Shown here piece after piece: positions 1-8,794 of a stretch of 64,000 nt of DNA. This stretch comes from [Pasteurella] mairii (lineage in GTDB: Bacteria; Pseudomonadota; Gammaproteobacteria; Enterobacterales; Pasteurellaceae). The notes below the pieces were generated by a model that made no database searches, had not been told where the DNA came from, and was given only the letters and a program-made list of their open reading frames with translations. Location of the stretch: the NCBI GenBank assembly GCA_900454475.1, contig UGSS01000002.1, forward strand, positions 806,001 to 870,000, written 5' to 3'. The position numbers were made by a program, and so were the translations under genes. Numbering within the stretch: position 1 is the stretch's first letter; every line of letters starts with the position of its first letter.

Positions 1-45
1 ATTACTGGAAACGGTTTATCCTCTCGTGTTTTAGAAAGGTGTCTC

Positions 46-1059
46 ATGCAAACTATACCCATTAAAAATGTTGGGCAGACTTGTTTAATTGATGAGTTCC
101 AACGCCAATATTATTATCTGCGTTTATCCATTACGGATATGTGCAATTTTCGTTGTAATTATTGCTTGCCGAATGGTTATCAACCGGAAGCGAATAAGCC
201 GAGTTTTTTAACTTTGGCAGAAATTCGTCGTCTTGCCATAGCGTTTGCTGATTTAGGGACGGAAAAAATTCGCGTGACCGGCGGGGAGCCGACCTTACGC
301 AAGGATTTTTTGCCGATTGTTGAAACGCTGGCGCAAATCCCACAACTCAAAATCCTCGCTTTGACCACCAACGGTTATCGTATGGCAAAGGATGTGGCGG
401 TTTGGAAAGCGGCAGGCATTACTTCGATTAATGTCAGCGTGGATAGCCTTGATGCCAAAATGTTTCATCGAATTACCGGCGTGAATAAATTTGATGAGGT
501 GATGCGCGGGATTGATCGTGCTTTTGAATGCGGTTATCAGAAAGTGAAAGTAAATTCCGTTTTGATGAAACGCTTGAATGATCAAGATTTTGCACAATTT
601 TTGGCTTGGATCAAAGATAAACCGATCCAAATGCGCTTTATCGAATTGATGCAAACCGGCGAGATGGAGCAGTTTTTCGCGCAACATCATTTATCCGGTC
701 AAGTATTAGCACAACGATTGTTACGTGATGGCTGGCAATTGCAGGACAAAGAGCGGAGCGATGGTCCGGCGAAAGTCTTTCGCCATCCGGATTATCTTGG
801 CGAAATCGGGTTGATTATGCCTTATGAGAAAAACTTTTGCACCAGTTGCAATCGCTTGCGAGTATCCGCGAAAGGAAAATTGCATTTATGCTTATTTGGT
901 GAGGAGGGTATTGAATTGCGCGATTTGTTACAATCTGATGACCAAATCACCCAGTTGCAAGCTCGCTTATTCAGCGCGTTACAGGGTAAACTCGAACATC
1001 ATTTTTTACATCAAGGTGATAGCGGAGTGCGCAATCATCTTGCCAGTATCGGCGGTTAA
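46..1059 (+). CDS. moaA: GTP 3',8-cyclase MoaA
   Basis: Radical-SAM enzyme that rearranges GTP to 3',8-cyclo-GTP, the first step of molybdenum cofactor synthesis in the cytoplasm. The 337-residue product has the SAM cluster motif with Cys33, Cys37 and Cys40 and a second C-terminal cluster motif with Cys265, Cys268 and Cys282, and it ends in the Gly-Gly tail that is essential in this family. Length is normal. An AAGGTG ribosome site lies just before the ATG. It is the first visible gene of a moaA-moaC-moaD-moaE operon; moaB is absent from the cluster. In several relatives a Moco riboswitch precedes moaA, but only 45 bases of leader fall inside the window, so this cannot be judged. Confidence 0.97.
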   Translation: MQTIPIKNVGQTCLIDEFQRQYYYLRLSITDMCNFRCNYCLPNGYQPEANKPSFLTLAEIRRLAIAFADLGTEKIRVTGGEPTLRKDFLPIVETLAQIPQLKILALTTNGYRMAKDVAVWKAAGITSINVSVDSLDAKMFHRITGVNKFDEVMRGIDRAFECGYQKVKVNSVLMKRLNDQDFAQFLAWIKDKPIQMRFIELMQTGEMEQFFAQHHLSGQVLAQRLLRDGWQLQDKERSDGPAKVFRHPDYLGEIGLIMPYEKNFCTSCNRLRVSAKGKLHLCLFGEEGIELRDLLQSDDQITQLQARLFSALQGKLEHHFLHQGDSGVRNHLASIGG

Positions 1060-1082
1060 TTTTACTGGAGGCTAAATTTTAT

Positions 1083-1559
1083 ATGACCGGTCTTACACAT
1101 ATTAATAATAACGGTGAAGCCAATATGGTGGACGTTTCGGAGAAGCAAGAAACGGTACGTATTGCCAGAGCAGAGGCGTTTGTCACCATGTCAGCGGAAA
1201 CCTTGGCGATGATTATGTCAGGACAGCATCATAAAGGGGATGTTTTCGCAACCGCGCGCATTGCCGGTATTCAAGCGGCGAAACGCACATGGGAGCTTAT
1301 TCCGTTGTGTCACCCGTTGCTGTTGTCGAAAGTGGAAGTGCAATTAACCGCTTTACCGGAACGCAATCAGGTGCGCATTGAAAGTTTATGTAAATTAACC
1401 GGTAAAACTGGCGTGGAAATGGAAGCATTAACCGCAGCCAGCGTTGCCGCCTTGACGATTTATGATATGTGTAAAGCGGTGCAAAAAGATATGGTTATCG
1501 AACAAGTTCGCTTATTGGAAAAGAGCGGTGGAAAATCCGGTCATTTTATAGCGGCGTAA
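1083..1559 (+). CDS. moaC: Cyclic pyranopterin monophosphate synthase MoaC
   Basis: Converts 3',8-cyclo-GTP into cyclic pyranopterin monophosphate, the step after MoaA. The 158-residue protein is close to the usual 160 and opens with the typical THIN...GEA.MVDVS segment; the conserved LIPLCHP and [18 protein letters not shown] stretches are intact. The gene starts 23 bases after moaA with a GGAG ribosome site, which fits one transcript. Nothing odd was seen. Confidence 0.96.
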   Translation: MTGLTHINNNGEANMVDVSEKQETVRIARAEAFVTMSAETLAMIMSGQHHKGDVFATARIAGIQAAKRTWELIPLCHPLLLSKVEVQLTALPERNQVRIESLCKLTGKTGVEMEALTAASVAALTIYDMCKAVQKDMVIEQVRLLEKSGGKSGHFIAA

Positions 1560-1585
1560 GCGCAATAAAAAATAAAGGAAAAGCT

Positions 1586-1831
1586 ATGTTAAACGTATTA
1601 TTTTTTGCCCAAACGAGAGAATTAATCGGCGTGGATAGCCTTGAATTACCTGCCTCTTTTGCCACTGCTGATGACGTGCGTGCGCATTTAGCGGCAAAAG
1701 GGGATAAATGGGCATTGGCATTGGAGAAAGGCAAGTTGCTGGTGGCGATCAATCAAACCTTAACTCCATTAGAAAGTGCGGTCAAAGATGGGGATGAAAT
1801 CGCCTTTTTCCCGCCGGTAACCGGAGGCTAA
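1586..1831 (+). CDS. moaD: Molybdopterin synthase small subunit MoaD
   Basis: Ubiquitin-fold sulfur carrier of molybdopterin synthase. The 81-residue protein ends in PPVTGG; the terminal Gly-Gly is adenylated by MoeB, then thiocarboxylated, and donates sulfur to precursor Z within MoaE. A GGAAAAG ribosome site precedes the ATG. Its stop codon abuts the moaE start with no spacer, suggesting translational coupling of the two subunits. The partner enzyme MoeB is encoded about 56 kb away in this same window. Confidence 0.95.
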   Translation: MLNVLFFAQTRELIGVDSLELPASFATADDVRAHLAAKGDKWALALEKGKLLVAINQTLTPLESAVKDGDEIAFFPPVTGG

Positions 1832-2290
1832 ATGAGCGATATTCAAATTGCAGTTCAAGAGCAACCCTTTGATCAGCAAGCAATTTATCAATGGATTTCC
1901 GCGCCGAACTCCGTCGGAGCAAGCGTCATTTTTGTTGGTAAAGTACGTGATTTGAACTTGGGTGATGAAGTTTCCAGTTTGTATTTAGAACATTATCCGG
2001 CAATGACGGAAAAAACGTTGCGGGAAATTGTTGAACAAGCTAAACAGCGTTGGGATATTTTGCGCGTGGTAGTGGTTCATCGTGTTGGGTTGTTGCATAC
2101 CGGTGATGAAATCGTTTTGGTCGGTGTGAGTTCCGCACATCGCGGCGAGGCATACCAAGCAAATCAATTTATTATGGACTTTCTTAAAAGCAAAGCGCCT
2201 TTTTGGAAAAAAGAGCAAACTGATAGAGGCGAACGTTGGGTTGAATCTCGCGCAGTTGATCAACAAGCGCTGGAACGTTGGGAAAAATAG
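1832..2290 (+). CDS. moaE: Molybdopterin synthase catalytic subunit MoaE
   Basis: Large subunit of molybdopterin synthase; it holds cyclic pyranopterin monophosphate and accepts two sulfurs from MoaD thiocarboxylate. The 152-residue product has the family segments GA...FVGKVRD, the central HRVG.L..GD..V.V.VSS.HR and the C-terminal K...PFWKKE containing the active-site lysines. The start codon directly follows the moaD stop. It is the last gene of the moa operon; its own terminator is not evident, and the next hairpin downstream lies in the adjoining insertion sequence. Confidence 0.96.
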   Translation: MSDIQIAVQEQPFDQQAIYQWISAPNSVGASVIFVGKVRDLNLGDEVSSLYLEHYPAMTEKTLREIVEQAKQRWDILRVVVVHRVGLLHTGDEIVLVGVSSAHRGEAYQANQFIMDFLKSKAPFWKKEQTDRGERWVESRAVDQQALERWEK

Positions 2291-2321
2291 AACGTAATAT
2301 ATTATTTTGCAAAATAACAAT

Positions 2322-2345
2322 CCGCCCGTAAAACGGGCGGTTTTT
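2322..2345 (+). terminator. Right-end hairpin of IS copy 1, likely terminator after moaE
   Basis: Arms CCGCCCG and CGGGCGG with loop TAAAA are followed on the plus strand by TTTTTA. The hairpin belongs to the insertion sequence, since it is identical in copy 2, but in this orientation it would also end transcripts coming from moaE. Confidence 0.7.
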
Positions 2346-2429
2346 AGGCTACCCTATAAGGGCCTAGGACTTCACATGCCCCTCAAGGGGCATGTGAAAA
2401 GACCGACAACCGCACAATGACTCTATGGC

Positions 2430-2894
2430 TTACCCCTTAAAGGGGTCTACATATTCTTTCTTCGATAAATTATCCTGAATCATATCTTCTTTTTCTTGAT
2501 TCCTGATGTATTCTTCCACTACTTTTGTGTTTAAGCCTACCGTACTCACATAGTAGCCTTTCGCCCAAAAGTGCCTATTTCCGTATTTGTATTTTAAATT
2601 CCCATGTCGTTCAAATATCATCAATGAAGATTTACCTTTAAGATATCCCATAAAACTCGACACTGCCAATTTCGGCGGTATCTTTAATAGCATATGAATA
2701 TGCTCTTTCATTGCATGAGCTTCTATGATTTCTACATTTTTGTAGTCACATAATTGCCTTAATATCCCTCCTATATCAACTCGCAATTTCCCATAAATTG
2801 CCTTTCTTCGATATTTCGGAATAAACACAATATGATACTTACTGTTCCATCTCGTGTGTGATAGACTTGAATCGTCATTGGATTTACTTGCCAT
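2430..2894 (-). CDS. tnpA: IS200/IS605-family transposase TnpA (copy 1)
   Basis: Single-strand-specific Y1 HUH transposase of 154 residues. The HUH pair is visible as H-I-H in the segment AMKEHIHMLLKIPPK (residues near 65), and the catalytic tyrosine lies in the C-terminal helix region with EEYIRNQE. The N-terminal KYHIVFIPKYRRK is typical of IS200 transposases. Length matches the family. The gene is intact and identical in protein sequence to copy 2 at 11304-11768, so at least one recent transposition happened here. An AGGAGGATAAG ribosome site precedes the start. The first part of the mRNA is likely shielded by the left-end palindrome, as known for IS200. Confidence 0.95.
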   Translation of the reverse strand: MASKSNDDSSLSHTRWNSKYHIVFIPKYRRKAIYGKLRVDIGGILRQLCDYKNVEIIEAHAMKEHIHMLLKIPPKLAVSSFMGYLKGKSSLMIFERHGNLKYKYGNRHFWAKGYYVSTVGLNTKVVEEYIRNQEKEDMIQDNLSKKEYVDPFKG

Positions 2895-3040
2895 AACTTA
2901 TCCTCCTATATTTTGAATTTTGGTTGTCAGCCTTATTCATTATATAGCGAGGATTTTTCATTTCTGCTCAACGCTTAAGCTTTTTGATTCCATACGCATA
3001 GCGTATGGTTTTTATAGGCAGACTTTGTCTGCCTATAATA

Positions 3041-3074
3041 AAAATGGCTTTCTTGTATAAAGAAAGCCATTTTT
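3041..3074 (-). terminator. Terminator of purE, abutted by the IS
   Basis: Near-perfect dyad with arms AAAATGGCTTTCTT and AAGAAAGCCATTTT around GTAT. On the minus strand it follows purE by 27 bases and ends in a U-run, which merges directly with the left end of IS copy 1. The A-run on the other side makes it look usable in both directions. Confidence 0.85.
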
Positions 3075-3101
3075 TATGCTTATTTTTGACAAAACAAAAG
3101 C

Positions 3102-3599
3102 CTAGCTTCTTGGATCGGGATTTTCCAATACGTCTTTGGTTTGTTTTTCTCTAAATTGCCATAAACGCATTGCCAGTTCAGGCTCAAATATCGCCAGAAT
3201 TTGTGCGGCTAATAAGCCCGCATTTGCGCCTCCGGCAGGACCGATTGCCAAGGTTCCAACCGGAACGCCTTTTGGCATTTGTACAATCGAATAGAGGCTG
3301 TCAACGCCGCTTAACATGGAGCTTTTCACCGGGACACCCAATACCGGAACAATGGTTTTTGCCGCAATCATTCCCGGTAAATGCGCCGCGCCGCCGGCTC
3401 CGGCAATAATTACTTTGTATCCTTTTTCGACCGCACTTTCAGCAAATTGAAATAATTTATCCGGCGTACGATGGGCCGATATGATTTCGACGTGATAAGG
3501 CAATTGAAGTTGATCTAAAATCGCAGTGGCTTCTTGCATGGTTACCCAGTCGCTTTTTGACCCCATAACAATAGCAATTTGTGGAGAATGGTTTGGCAT
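3102..3599 (-). CDS. purE: N5-carboxyaminoimidazole ribonucleotide mutase PurE
   Basis: Class I PurE, which moves the carboxyl group of N5-CAIR to give CAIR in de novo purine synthesis. The 165-residue product shows the GSKSDW phosphate-binding segment near residue 13, SAHRTP near 41 and the [10 protein letters not shown] motif near 70. Length is normal. In many gammaproteobacteria purK follows purE; here an IS200-like element and then moaE (convergent) follow, so purK must be elsewhere. A PurR-type operator lies upstream. Confidence 0.97.
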   Translation of the reverse strand: MPNHSPQIAIVMGSKSDWVTMQEATAILDQLQLPYHVEIISAHRTPDKLFQFAESAVEKGYKVIIAGAGGAAHLPGMIAAKTIVPVLGVPVKSSMLSGVDSLYSIVQMPKGVPVGTLAIGPAGGANAGLLAAQILAIFEPELAMRLWQFREKQTKDVLENPDPRS

Positions 3600-3653
3600 A
3601 ATAATCGTTTCCTGTTAATAACAAAGGTGTAGAGTAGCGTATTTTGCTTTTTT

Positions 3654-3669
3654 TCGCAAACGATTGCTT
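3654..3669 (-). promoter_or_regulatory. PurR-type operator upstream of purE
   Basis: TCGCAAACGATTGCTT matches 13 of 16 positions of the PUR box ACGCAAACGTTTGCGT. It lies 55 bases upstream of the purE start, where PurR repression of purE is known in related bacteria. The repressor gene is not in the window. Confidence 0.72.
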
Positions 3670-3710
3670 GTGTTTTTAGGTGAGCTTATTTTCTTTTTAT
3701 GAAGCAGAAA

Positions 3711-3726
3711 TATGAAATAGATCACA
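3711..3726 (+). promoter_or_regulatory. CRP-type site upstream of ansB
   Basis: TATGA-N6-TCACA (consensus TGTGA-N6-TCACA, one mismatch). Its centre lies about 60 bases before the start point predicted from the promoter at 3744-3771, a classic class I spacing. E. coli ansB is also CRP-activated. Confidence 0.6.
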
Positions 3727-3743
3727 AATAGAGAAAATTGCAT

Positions 3744-3771
3744 TTTACTCATTAATTTTTATGGCGATAAT
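3744..3771 (+). promoter_or_regulatory. Predicted ansB promoter
   Basis: TTTACT, a 16-base spacer and GATAAT give a plausible sigma-70 promoter, with the ansB ATG about 32 bases beyond the expected start point. Weak -35 match; activation by the CRP-type site upstream would make sense. Confidence 0.45.
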
Positions 3772-3809
3772 AGCCTCGGCGTTAGCCATGATAATAAAGG
3801 AGTCATTTT

Positions 3810-4859
3810 ATGAAATTAAAAAAATTATTCGCATTGATGTTTTTAGGGTTGGGTATTTCAAGCGCGTATGCGGCTGAATTACCGAATATTACGATTTTAG
3901 CCACCGGCGGTACCATTGCTGGGAGCGGAAAAAGTTCGGTCAGTTCGGAATATCAAGCCGGTCAGTTGACGATTGATACGTTAATTGAGGCGGTTCCGGA
4001 GATGAAAAACATTGCTAATATTAAAGGCGAGCAAATTGTCAAAATCGGTTCGCAAGATATGAGTGACGAGGTGTGGTTAAAATTAGCGAAAGCCATTAAC
4101 AGTCAGTGTAAAGGTACTGATGGTTTTGTGATTACCCATGGCACAGATACCATGGAAGAAACCGCGTATTTCTTAGATATGACGGTAAAATGCGAAAAAC
4201 CGGTGGTTTTAGTTGGCGCAATGCGTCCGGCGACCGAGAAAAGTGCGGACGGTCCGTTAAACCTTTATAATGCTGTCGTGGTGGCATCTGACAAAGCTTC
4301 GGCGGGGCGCGGGGTATTAGTCGCAATGAATGATGTAGTGTTAGGTGCGCGTGATGTGACTAAAACCAGTACTACCGCGGTACAAACCTTTAGTTCACCA
4401 AATTTTGGTGCTTTAGGTTATATTCATAACAGCAAAGTAGATTATGAACGCGCTCCGGAAAGTAAGCATACGGTAAATACACCGTTTAATGTGGATGAGT
4501 TAACTGAATTGCCAAAAGTTGGGATCGTTTATGCGTATTCCAATATGCCAACGGAACCGTTGAAAGCCTTGTTGGATGCAGGATATAAAGGCATTGTCGC
4601 TGCGGGCGTGGGTAATGGTAATGTGAATACTGCTAATTTAGCATTGCTCGAACAAGCCGCGAAAAACGGGGTAGCAGTAGTGCGTTCTTCTCGTGTTCCG
4701 ACTGGATATACCACGCGAGATGCCGAAGTGGATGACAGTAAATACGGTTTTAGCGCATCCGGTACTTTAAACCCACAAAAAGCGCGTGTTTTATTGCAAT
4801 TAGCCTTAACGAAAACCCAAGATCCGAAACAAATTCAACAGTATTTTGAGGATTTTTAA
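3810..4859 (+). CDS. ansB: Periplasmic L-asparaginase II
   Basis: Hydrolyses L-asparagine to aspartate and ammonia in the periplasm. The 349-residue precursor begins with a Sec signal peptide (Lys-rich start, hydrophobic core, cleavage after AYA near residue 21). Both catalytic threonine motifs are present: ATGGTIAG near residues 30-37 and THGTDTMEETA near residues 109-119, the latter with the Thr-Asp pair; the Lys of the second triad lies in GAMRP context downstream. Length fits type II enzymes. A strong AAGGAG ribosome site precedes the ATG. It is monocistronic, with an inverted uptake-signal hairpin after it. The aspartate formed can feed fumarate respiration, which fits CRP-linked control. 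Confidence 0.95.
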   Translation: MKLKKLFALMFLGLGISSAYAAELPNITILATGGTIAGSGKSSVSSEYQAGQLTIDTLIEAVPEMKNIANIKGEQIVKIGSQDMSDEVWLKLAKAINSQCKGTDGFVITHGTDTMEETAYFLDMTVKCEKPVVLVGAMRPATEKSADGPLNLYNAVVVASDKASAGRGVLVAMNDVVLGARDVTKTSTTAVQTFSSPNFGALGYIHNSKVDYERAPESKHTVNTPFNVDELTELPKVGIVYAYSNMPTEPLKALLDAGYKGIVAAGVGNGNVNTANLALLEQAAKNGVAVVRSSRVPTGYTTRDAEVDDSKYGFSASGTLNPQKARVLLQLALTKTQDPKQIQQYFEDF

Positions 4860-4878
4860 TTTTATTACGTAATATTTT

Positions 4879-4907
4879 AAAAGTGCGGTAAAAATCGCTG
4901 CACTTTT
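4879..4907 (+). terminator. Uptake-signal hairpin after ansB
   Basis: AAAAGTGC and GCACTTTT pair around the remainder of one intact uptake signal (AAGTGCGGT at 4881) and a degenerate partner. Inverted uptake signals serve as terminators in Pasteurellaceae; a short U-run follows. Confidence 0.7.
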
Positions 4908-5027
4908 GGTTTATTAAGCGGGCTTGATAGAATGAAGATATCTGTTCAGCGAAGAAAACCTTCTTGCAAGTTCGTAGTAAAAATCATATCCTAAGCACAA
5001 ATTTAGCATGACATTTTAGGTTGTTTT

Positions 5028-7637
5028 ATGACCACTAAAGCGAAATATAGAAAAGACTATAAGAAACCGGATTTTACGGTCACCGATCTCTCTCTTGATT
5101 TTCAACTTGAGCCTCAAAAAACGGTTGTGACCGCCCAAAGTCAGTTCCAACGTGTCAACTCGGAAAGTTCGACGTTGCGCCTTGATGGACACGGTTTTCA
5201 GTTTGTTTCACTTTTATTGAATGGTGAAAAATTCACGAATTATCAACAAGATAGCGAAAGTTTAACCTTGGATTTGGAGCTCGTTGAGGCGGATAGTTTT
5301 ACCTTAGAAATTGTCACCCATTTGGTTCCGGCGGAAAATACTTCGCTACAAGGGTTGTATCAGTCCGGTGATGGTATTTGTACACAATGTGAAGCGGAAG
5401 GTTTTCGTCAAATTACTTATATGTTGGATCGTCCGGATGTATTGGCGCGTTATACGACCAAAATTACTGCCGATAAAAGTAAATACCCGTATTTACTTTC
5501 CAACGGTAATCGCATGGCGAGTGGCGATTTGGAGGATGGTCGCCATTGGGTTCAATGGCAAGATCCATTCCCTAAACCGAGTTATTTATTCGCCTTGGTT
5601 GCCGGCGACTTTGATTTATTGCAAGACAAGTTTGTGACCAAAAGCGGACGGGAAGTGTTGCTTGAATTATATGTGGATCGCGGCAATTTAAATCGTGCCG
5701 ATTGGGCAATGCAGAGCTTGAAAAAAGCCATGAAATGGGACGAAGATCGTTTCGGTTTAGAATACGATTTGGATATTTATATGATCGTCGCGGTGGATTT
5801 TTTCAATATGGGCGCCATGGAAAACAAAGGGTTAAATATTTTTAATTCCAAATTTGTATTGGCAAATCTGCAAACCGCTACGGATGACGATTATTTGGCG
5901 ATTGAAAGCGTGATCGCGCATGAATATTTTCATAACTGGACAGGCAATCGCGTCACTTGTCGCGATTGGTTCCAATTGAGCTTAAAAGAAGGCTTAACAG
6001 TTTTCCGTGATCAAGAGTTCTCCTCCGATACTGGATCGCGCGCGGTTAATCGTATCAATAATGTGAAATTGTTGAGAACCGTGCAATTTGCGGAAGATTC
6101 CGGTCCAATGTCGCATCCGATACGCCCGGAAAAAGTGATTGAAATGAATAACTTTTATACCGTTACTGTGTATGAAAAAGGGGCGGAAGTGATCCGTATG
6201 TTGCATACCTTGTTGGGCGAAAAAGGGTTCCAAGCGGGGATGCAGCTCTATATCGCGGAAAATGATGGAAAAGCGGCGACGTGCGAAGATTTTGTGTCCG
6301 CAATGGAACGAGCATCTGGCGTGGATTTAGCACAATTTCGTCGTTGGTATAGCCAATCCGGTACGCCAGAATTAACAATCACGGACAGTTATGACGAAAA
6401 AACGCATACCTATCAATTATCTGTTTCGCAAATGACGCCGGCAACTGCCGATCAAATGGATAAAGTGAATTTGCATATTCCGCTCAAAATAGCGCTTTAT
6501 GATGAGCAGGGAATTGAGCAATTGTTGCAATATGATGGTCAAGCAGTTTGTGATATTTTAAATGTGACACAGCAAGACCAAGTATTTGAATTCCATAATA
6601 TTTATACCAAACCTGTGCCGGCATTGTTGTGCAATTTTTCGGCGCCGGTAAAATTGGATTATGAATATTCCACTAAACAATTATTAGTATTGTTACAATC
6701 GGCAAAAAATGAATTTGTGCGTTGGGATGCGGCGCAAATGCTATTTAATGCAGAGTTACGTCGTAATTTAACTAATTATCAACAAGGCGAAGCGCTTAGC
6801 ATTTCTACTGAAATTTTGACCGCACTTTCGACCGTTTTGGAACAGTATCAAAGCAATGTGGCATTGACGACCTTGATTTTAACTTTGCCGAAAGAAACTG
6901 AATTTGCTGAATTATTTAAAACGATCGATCCTGACGGTATTTCGGCGGTGCGCCAATTTATGCTGAAAAGCATTGCAGAACATTTAAAAGAATTATTATT
7001 GAAAACCTACAATAAAATTCAGTTGGATGAATATCGTCTTGAGCAATCGGATATTGCATTGCGTGGCTTGCGTAATTTATGTTTAAGTTATTTAGCTTAT
7101 ACTCAATTTGGCAATGCTTTGGCGCATAAACATTATACTTACGCTAATAATATGACGGATACGTTAGCGGCGTTGGCAGTAGTGACTAAAGCGCAATTGC
7201 CTTGTCGTGAAGCCTTGTTGCAAGATTTTGAGCAAAAATGGCAACATGACGGGTTAGTGATGGATAAATGGTTTGCTTTGCAGGCAACAAGACCGGATGA
7301 ACACGTATTGCAACAGGTTATCCAGTTGATGGATCACCCGAGCTTTAATTTCAATAATCCAAACCGTTTGCGAGCGTTAGTCGGCAGTTTTGTGGCGCAT
7401 AATTTAAAAGCGTTCCATGCTATTGATGGTTCCGGTTATCGTTTTTTAACCGATATTTTATTGCGTTTAAACGAAACCAATCCACAAGTAGCATCGCGCT
7501 TAATCGAGCCACTGATTCGTTTTGCCCGTTTTGATGCACAACGTCAAACCTTGATGAAACGCGCGCTTGAACGATTAAGTGAAGTAGAAAATTTATCGCG
7601 CGATTTATTTGAAAAAATTGAAAAAGCGCTTCAATAA
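5028..7637 (+). CDS. pepN: Aminopeptidase N
   Basis: M1-family zinc aminopeptidase that trims N-terminal residues from peptides in the cytoplasm. The 869-residue protein contains the GAMEN substrate motif at residues 262-266 and the zinc motif HEYFH at 298-302 with the third ligand glutamate in KEGLTVF about 18 residues on. Length and motif positions match the E. coli enzyme almost exactly. The N-terminal beta domain, catalytic domain and C-terminal alpha-helical domain are all represented, so the gene looks intact. Monocistronic; an inverted uptake-signal terminator follows the stop by a few bases, and a decayed insertion sequence lies just beyond. Confidence 0.97.
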   Translation: MTTKAKYRKDYKKPDFTVTDLSLDFQLEPQKTVVTAQSQFQRVNSESSTLRLDGHGFQFVSLLLNGEKFTNYQQDSESLTLDLELVEADSFTLEIVTHLVPAENTSLQGLYQSGDGICTQCEAEGFRQITYMLDRPDVLARYTTKITADKSKYPYLLSNGNRMASGDLEDGRHWVQWQDPFPKPSYLFALVAGDFDLLQDKFVTKSGREVLLELYVDRGNLNRADWAMQSLKKAMKWDEDRFGLEYDLDIYMIVAVDFFNMGAMENKGLNIFNSKFVLANLQTATDDDYLAIESVIAHEYFHNWTGNRVTCRDWFQLSLKEGLTVFRDQEFSSDTGSRAVNRINNVKLLRTVQFAEDSGPMSHPIRPEKVIEMNNFYTVTVYEKGAEVIRMLHTLLGEKGFQAGMQLYIAENDGKAATCEDFVSAMERASGVDLAQFRRWYSQSGTPELTITDSYDEKTHTYQLSVSQMTPATADQMDKVNLHIPLKIALYDEQGIEQLLQYDGQAVCDILNVTQQDQVFEFHNIYTKPVPALLCNFSAPVKLDYEYSTKQLLVLLQSAKNEFVRWDAAQMLFNAELRRNLTNYQQGEALSISTEILTALSTVLEQYQSNVALTTLILTLPKETEFAELFKTIDPDGISAVRQFMLKSIAEHLKELLLKTYNKIQLDEYRLEQSDIALRGLRNLCLSYLAYTQFGNALAHKHYTYANNMTDTLAALAVVTKAQLPCREALLQDFEQKWQHDGLVMDKWFALQATRPDEHVLQQVIQLMDHPSFNFNNPNRLRALVGSFVAHNLKAFHAIDGSGYRFLTDILLRLNETNPQVASRLIEPLIRFARFDAQRQTLMKRALERLSEVENLSRDLFEKIEKALQ

Positions 7638-7643
7638 AAAAAT

Positions 7644-7672
7644 AAAAGTGCGGTAAAATCTACCGCACTTTT
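7644..7672 (+). terminator. Inverted uptake-signal terminator after pepN
   Basis: Two full uptake signals face each other: AAAAGTGCGGT and ACCGCACTTTT around AAAATCT, giving a strong 11-bp stem. It differs at one base from the dyad at 8720-8748 on the other side of the insertion sequence remnant. Confidence 0.88.
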
Positions 7673-8719
7673 CAGACCACTGACAAACCTCTAGACATTT
7701 GGCTAGAGGTTTGATCTAATAAGCATACCAAACAGAGGATATGCTTATGCTCAAAAATACCCAATCCCCTCAATATGAGTTCGAGATGATAAGTCTTGAA
7801 CAGCTCGTACCTAAAGACCGCCTTGTCCGTAAAATCAATAAAGCGATTGATTTTGAATTTATTCGTGATGAAGTCGCACACCTTTATTGCCAAGATAATG
7901 GTTGCCCTGCTGTCGACTCGGTTCGCCTATTTAAGATTATGTTACAGGGCTATATTTTTGGAATTAAAAGCGAACGCCGGCTCGTCAAAGAACTTAAAGT
8001 TAATGCTGCTTACCGTTGGTTTGTGCGAATGTCTTTCGCGAATAAAAACAAGTATCGCAATGAAGAACGTGAAGTGCGAGTAAGTCAATACATTGACAAC
8101 TGAATACCGATATTGCTACAGAGCGGGAGATACACGGAAAAAAGGCGTTAAAGGCGAGTGAAACAAAAAAAGGATACTAAAGTCAGTAAAACCGACCCTG
8201 AGAGCGGTTTTATGACACGAGATGGAAAACCGAAAGGCTTTTTCTATCTTGACCATCGCACCGTGGAAGGCAAACACGGCATTATTTTAGATACCTTCGC
8301 AACCGCAGGGAATGTTAATGACAGTCAACCCTATATTGCTCGCTTGGATGAAGTAAGGCTAAGCGAAAAAGGAAAAGTGATTTATGCAAGAGGCAAGGAG
8401 ACCGTAGAACGTAGTTTTGCCGATGCAAAACAGCATCATGGTCATCGCTATGCACGTTTTAGAGGATTAAGAAAAGTTTAAATGCAATGCTTTTTGGCGA
8501 GTATTGCCCGAGATATCAAGAAGATAGCCCTTGTTATCTGGGCTATTTTATATTGTTTTATGGCTTGGATAAGGGAATATATTGAGGTATATCGCCGAAT
8601 ACTCGGAATGAGCGTTCTAAAATTAGTGGGGCAAAAATATTGGTTTACAAGCTATCAAATACAAAACAACCCCACTATTTTTTATTGATTGTAAAAATAG
8701 TGGGGTTGTCATTGGTCTG
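7673..8719. mobile_element. Decayed IS1182-like element
   Basis: A 1,047-bp element with recognisable terminal inverted repeats: left CAGACCACTGACAAACCTC at 7673 and right, read inward, CAGACCAATGACAACCCC ending at 8719. Subterminal hairpins occur at both ends (AAACCTCTAG/CTAGAGGTTT near 7685-7712; AACCCCACTATTTTT/AAAAATAGTGGGGTT near 8669-8707). The internal transposase gene has lost large segments, so the element is shorter than the usual 1.5-1.8 kb of the family and cannot move by itself. It is placed exactly between two inverted uptake-signal terminators. Confidence 0.85.
7741..8688 (+). pseudogene. IS1182-family transposase, degraded
   Basis: Fragments of a DDE transposase of the IS1182 group. 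The N-terminal part (7741-8103) with KDRLVRKINKAIDF and RLFKIMLQGYIFGIKSERRLVKEL is well kept. The segment that should hold the first catalytic aspartate is deleted after WFVRMSF. A middle part follows beyond a stop and a frameshift (TDPESGFMTRDGKP, FFYLDHRTV, ATAGNVNDSQPY), then a second deletion and the C-terminal helix part with ETVERSFADAKQHHG, which carries the likely catalytic Glu. Another stop splits off the last piece beginning MQCFLASIARDIKK. Clearly non-functional. Confidence 0.88.
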
Positions 8720-8748
8720 AAAAGTGCGGTAAAATTTACCGCACTTTT
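8720..8748 (+). terminator. Inverted uptake-signal dyad right of the IS remnant
   Basis: AAAAGTGCGGT and ACCGCACTTTT around AAAATTT, followed by further T residues. It is 28/29 identical to the dyad at 7644-7672, so one may be a copy of the other made when the element inserted. It sits about 45 bases before pyrD. Confidence 0.8.
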
Positions 8749-8794
8749 TTGATCTATTATGTTACAGTTAAACTATCCGGAGAGATAAACGAGT

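Larger units (their letters stand above)
2311..3044 (-). mobile_element. IS200-like insertion sequence, copy 1
   Basis: A 734-bp block that is repeated, as far as I can read it base by base, in inverted orientation at 11154-11887. It carries a single transposase gene of the HUH Y1 type and no tnpB. The left end (plus-strand right side) has the palindrome TATAGGCAGAC/GTCTGCCTATA, as IS200 left ends do. The right end has two hairpins, one with arms CACATGCCCC/GGGGCATGTG and one with arms CCGCCCG/CGGGCGG. There are no terminal inverted repeats and no target duplication, as expected for the family. Exact ends are uncertain by a few bases because they fall in A/T runs shared with the host. It lies between moaE and the purE terminator. 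Confidence 0.93.

Noticed and set aside
1-45. Possible molybdenum-cofactor riboswitch before moaA
   Set aside because: Only the last 45 bases of the leader are in the window; too little to judge.
7796-8083. A second open frame inside the IS1182-like remnant
   Set aside because: It overlaps the recognisable transposase fragment in another frame and shows no family motif.
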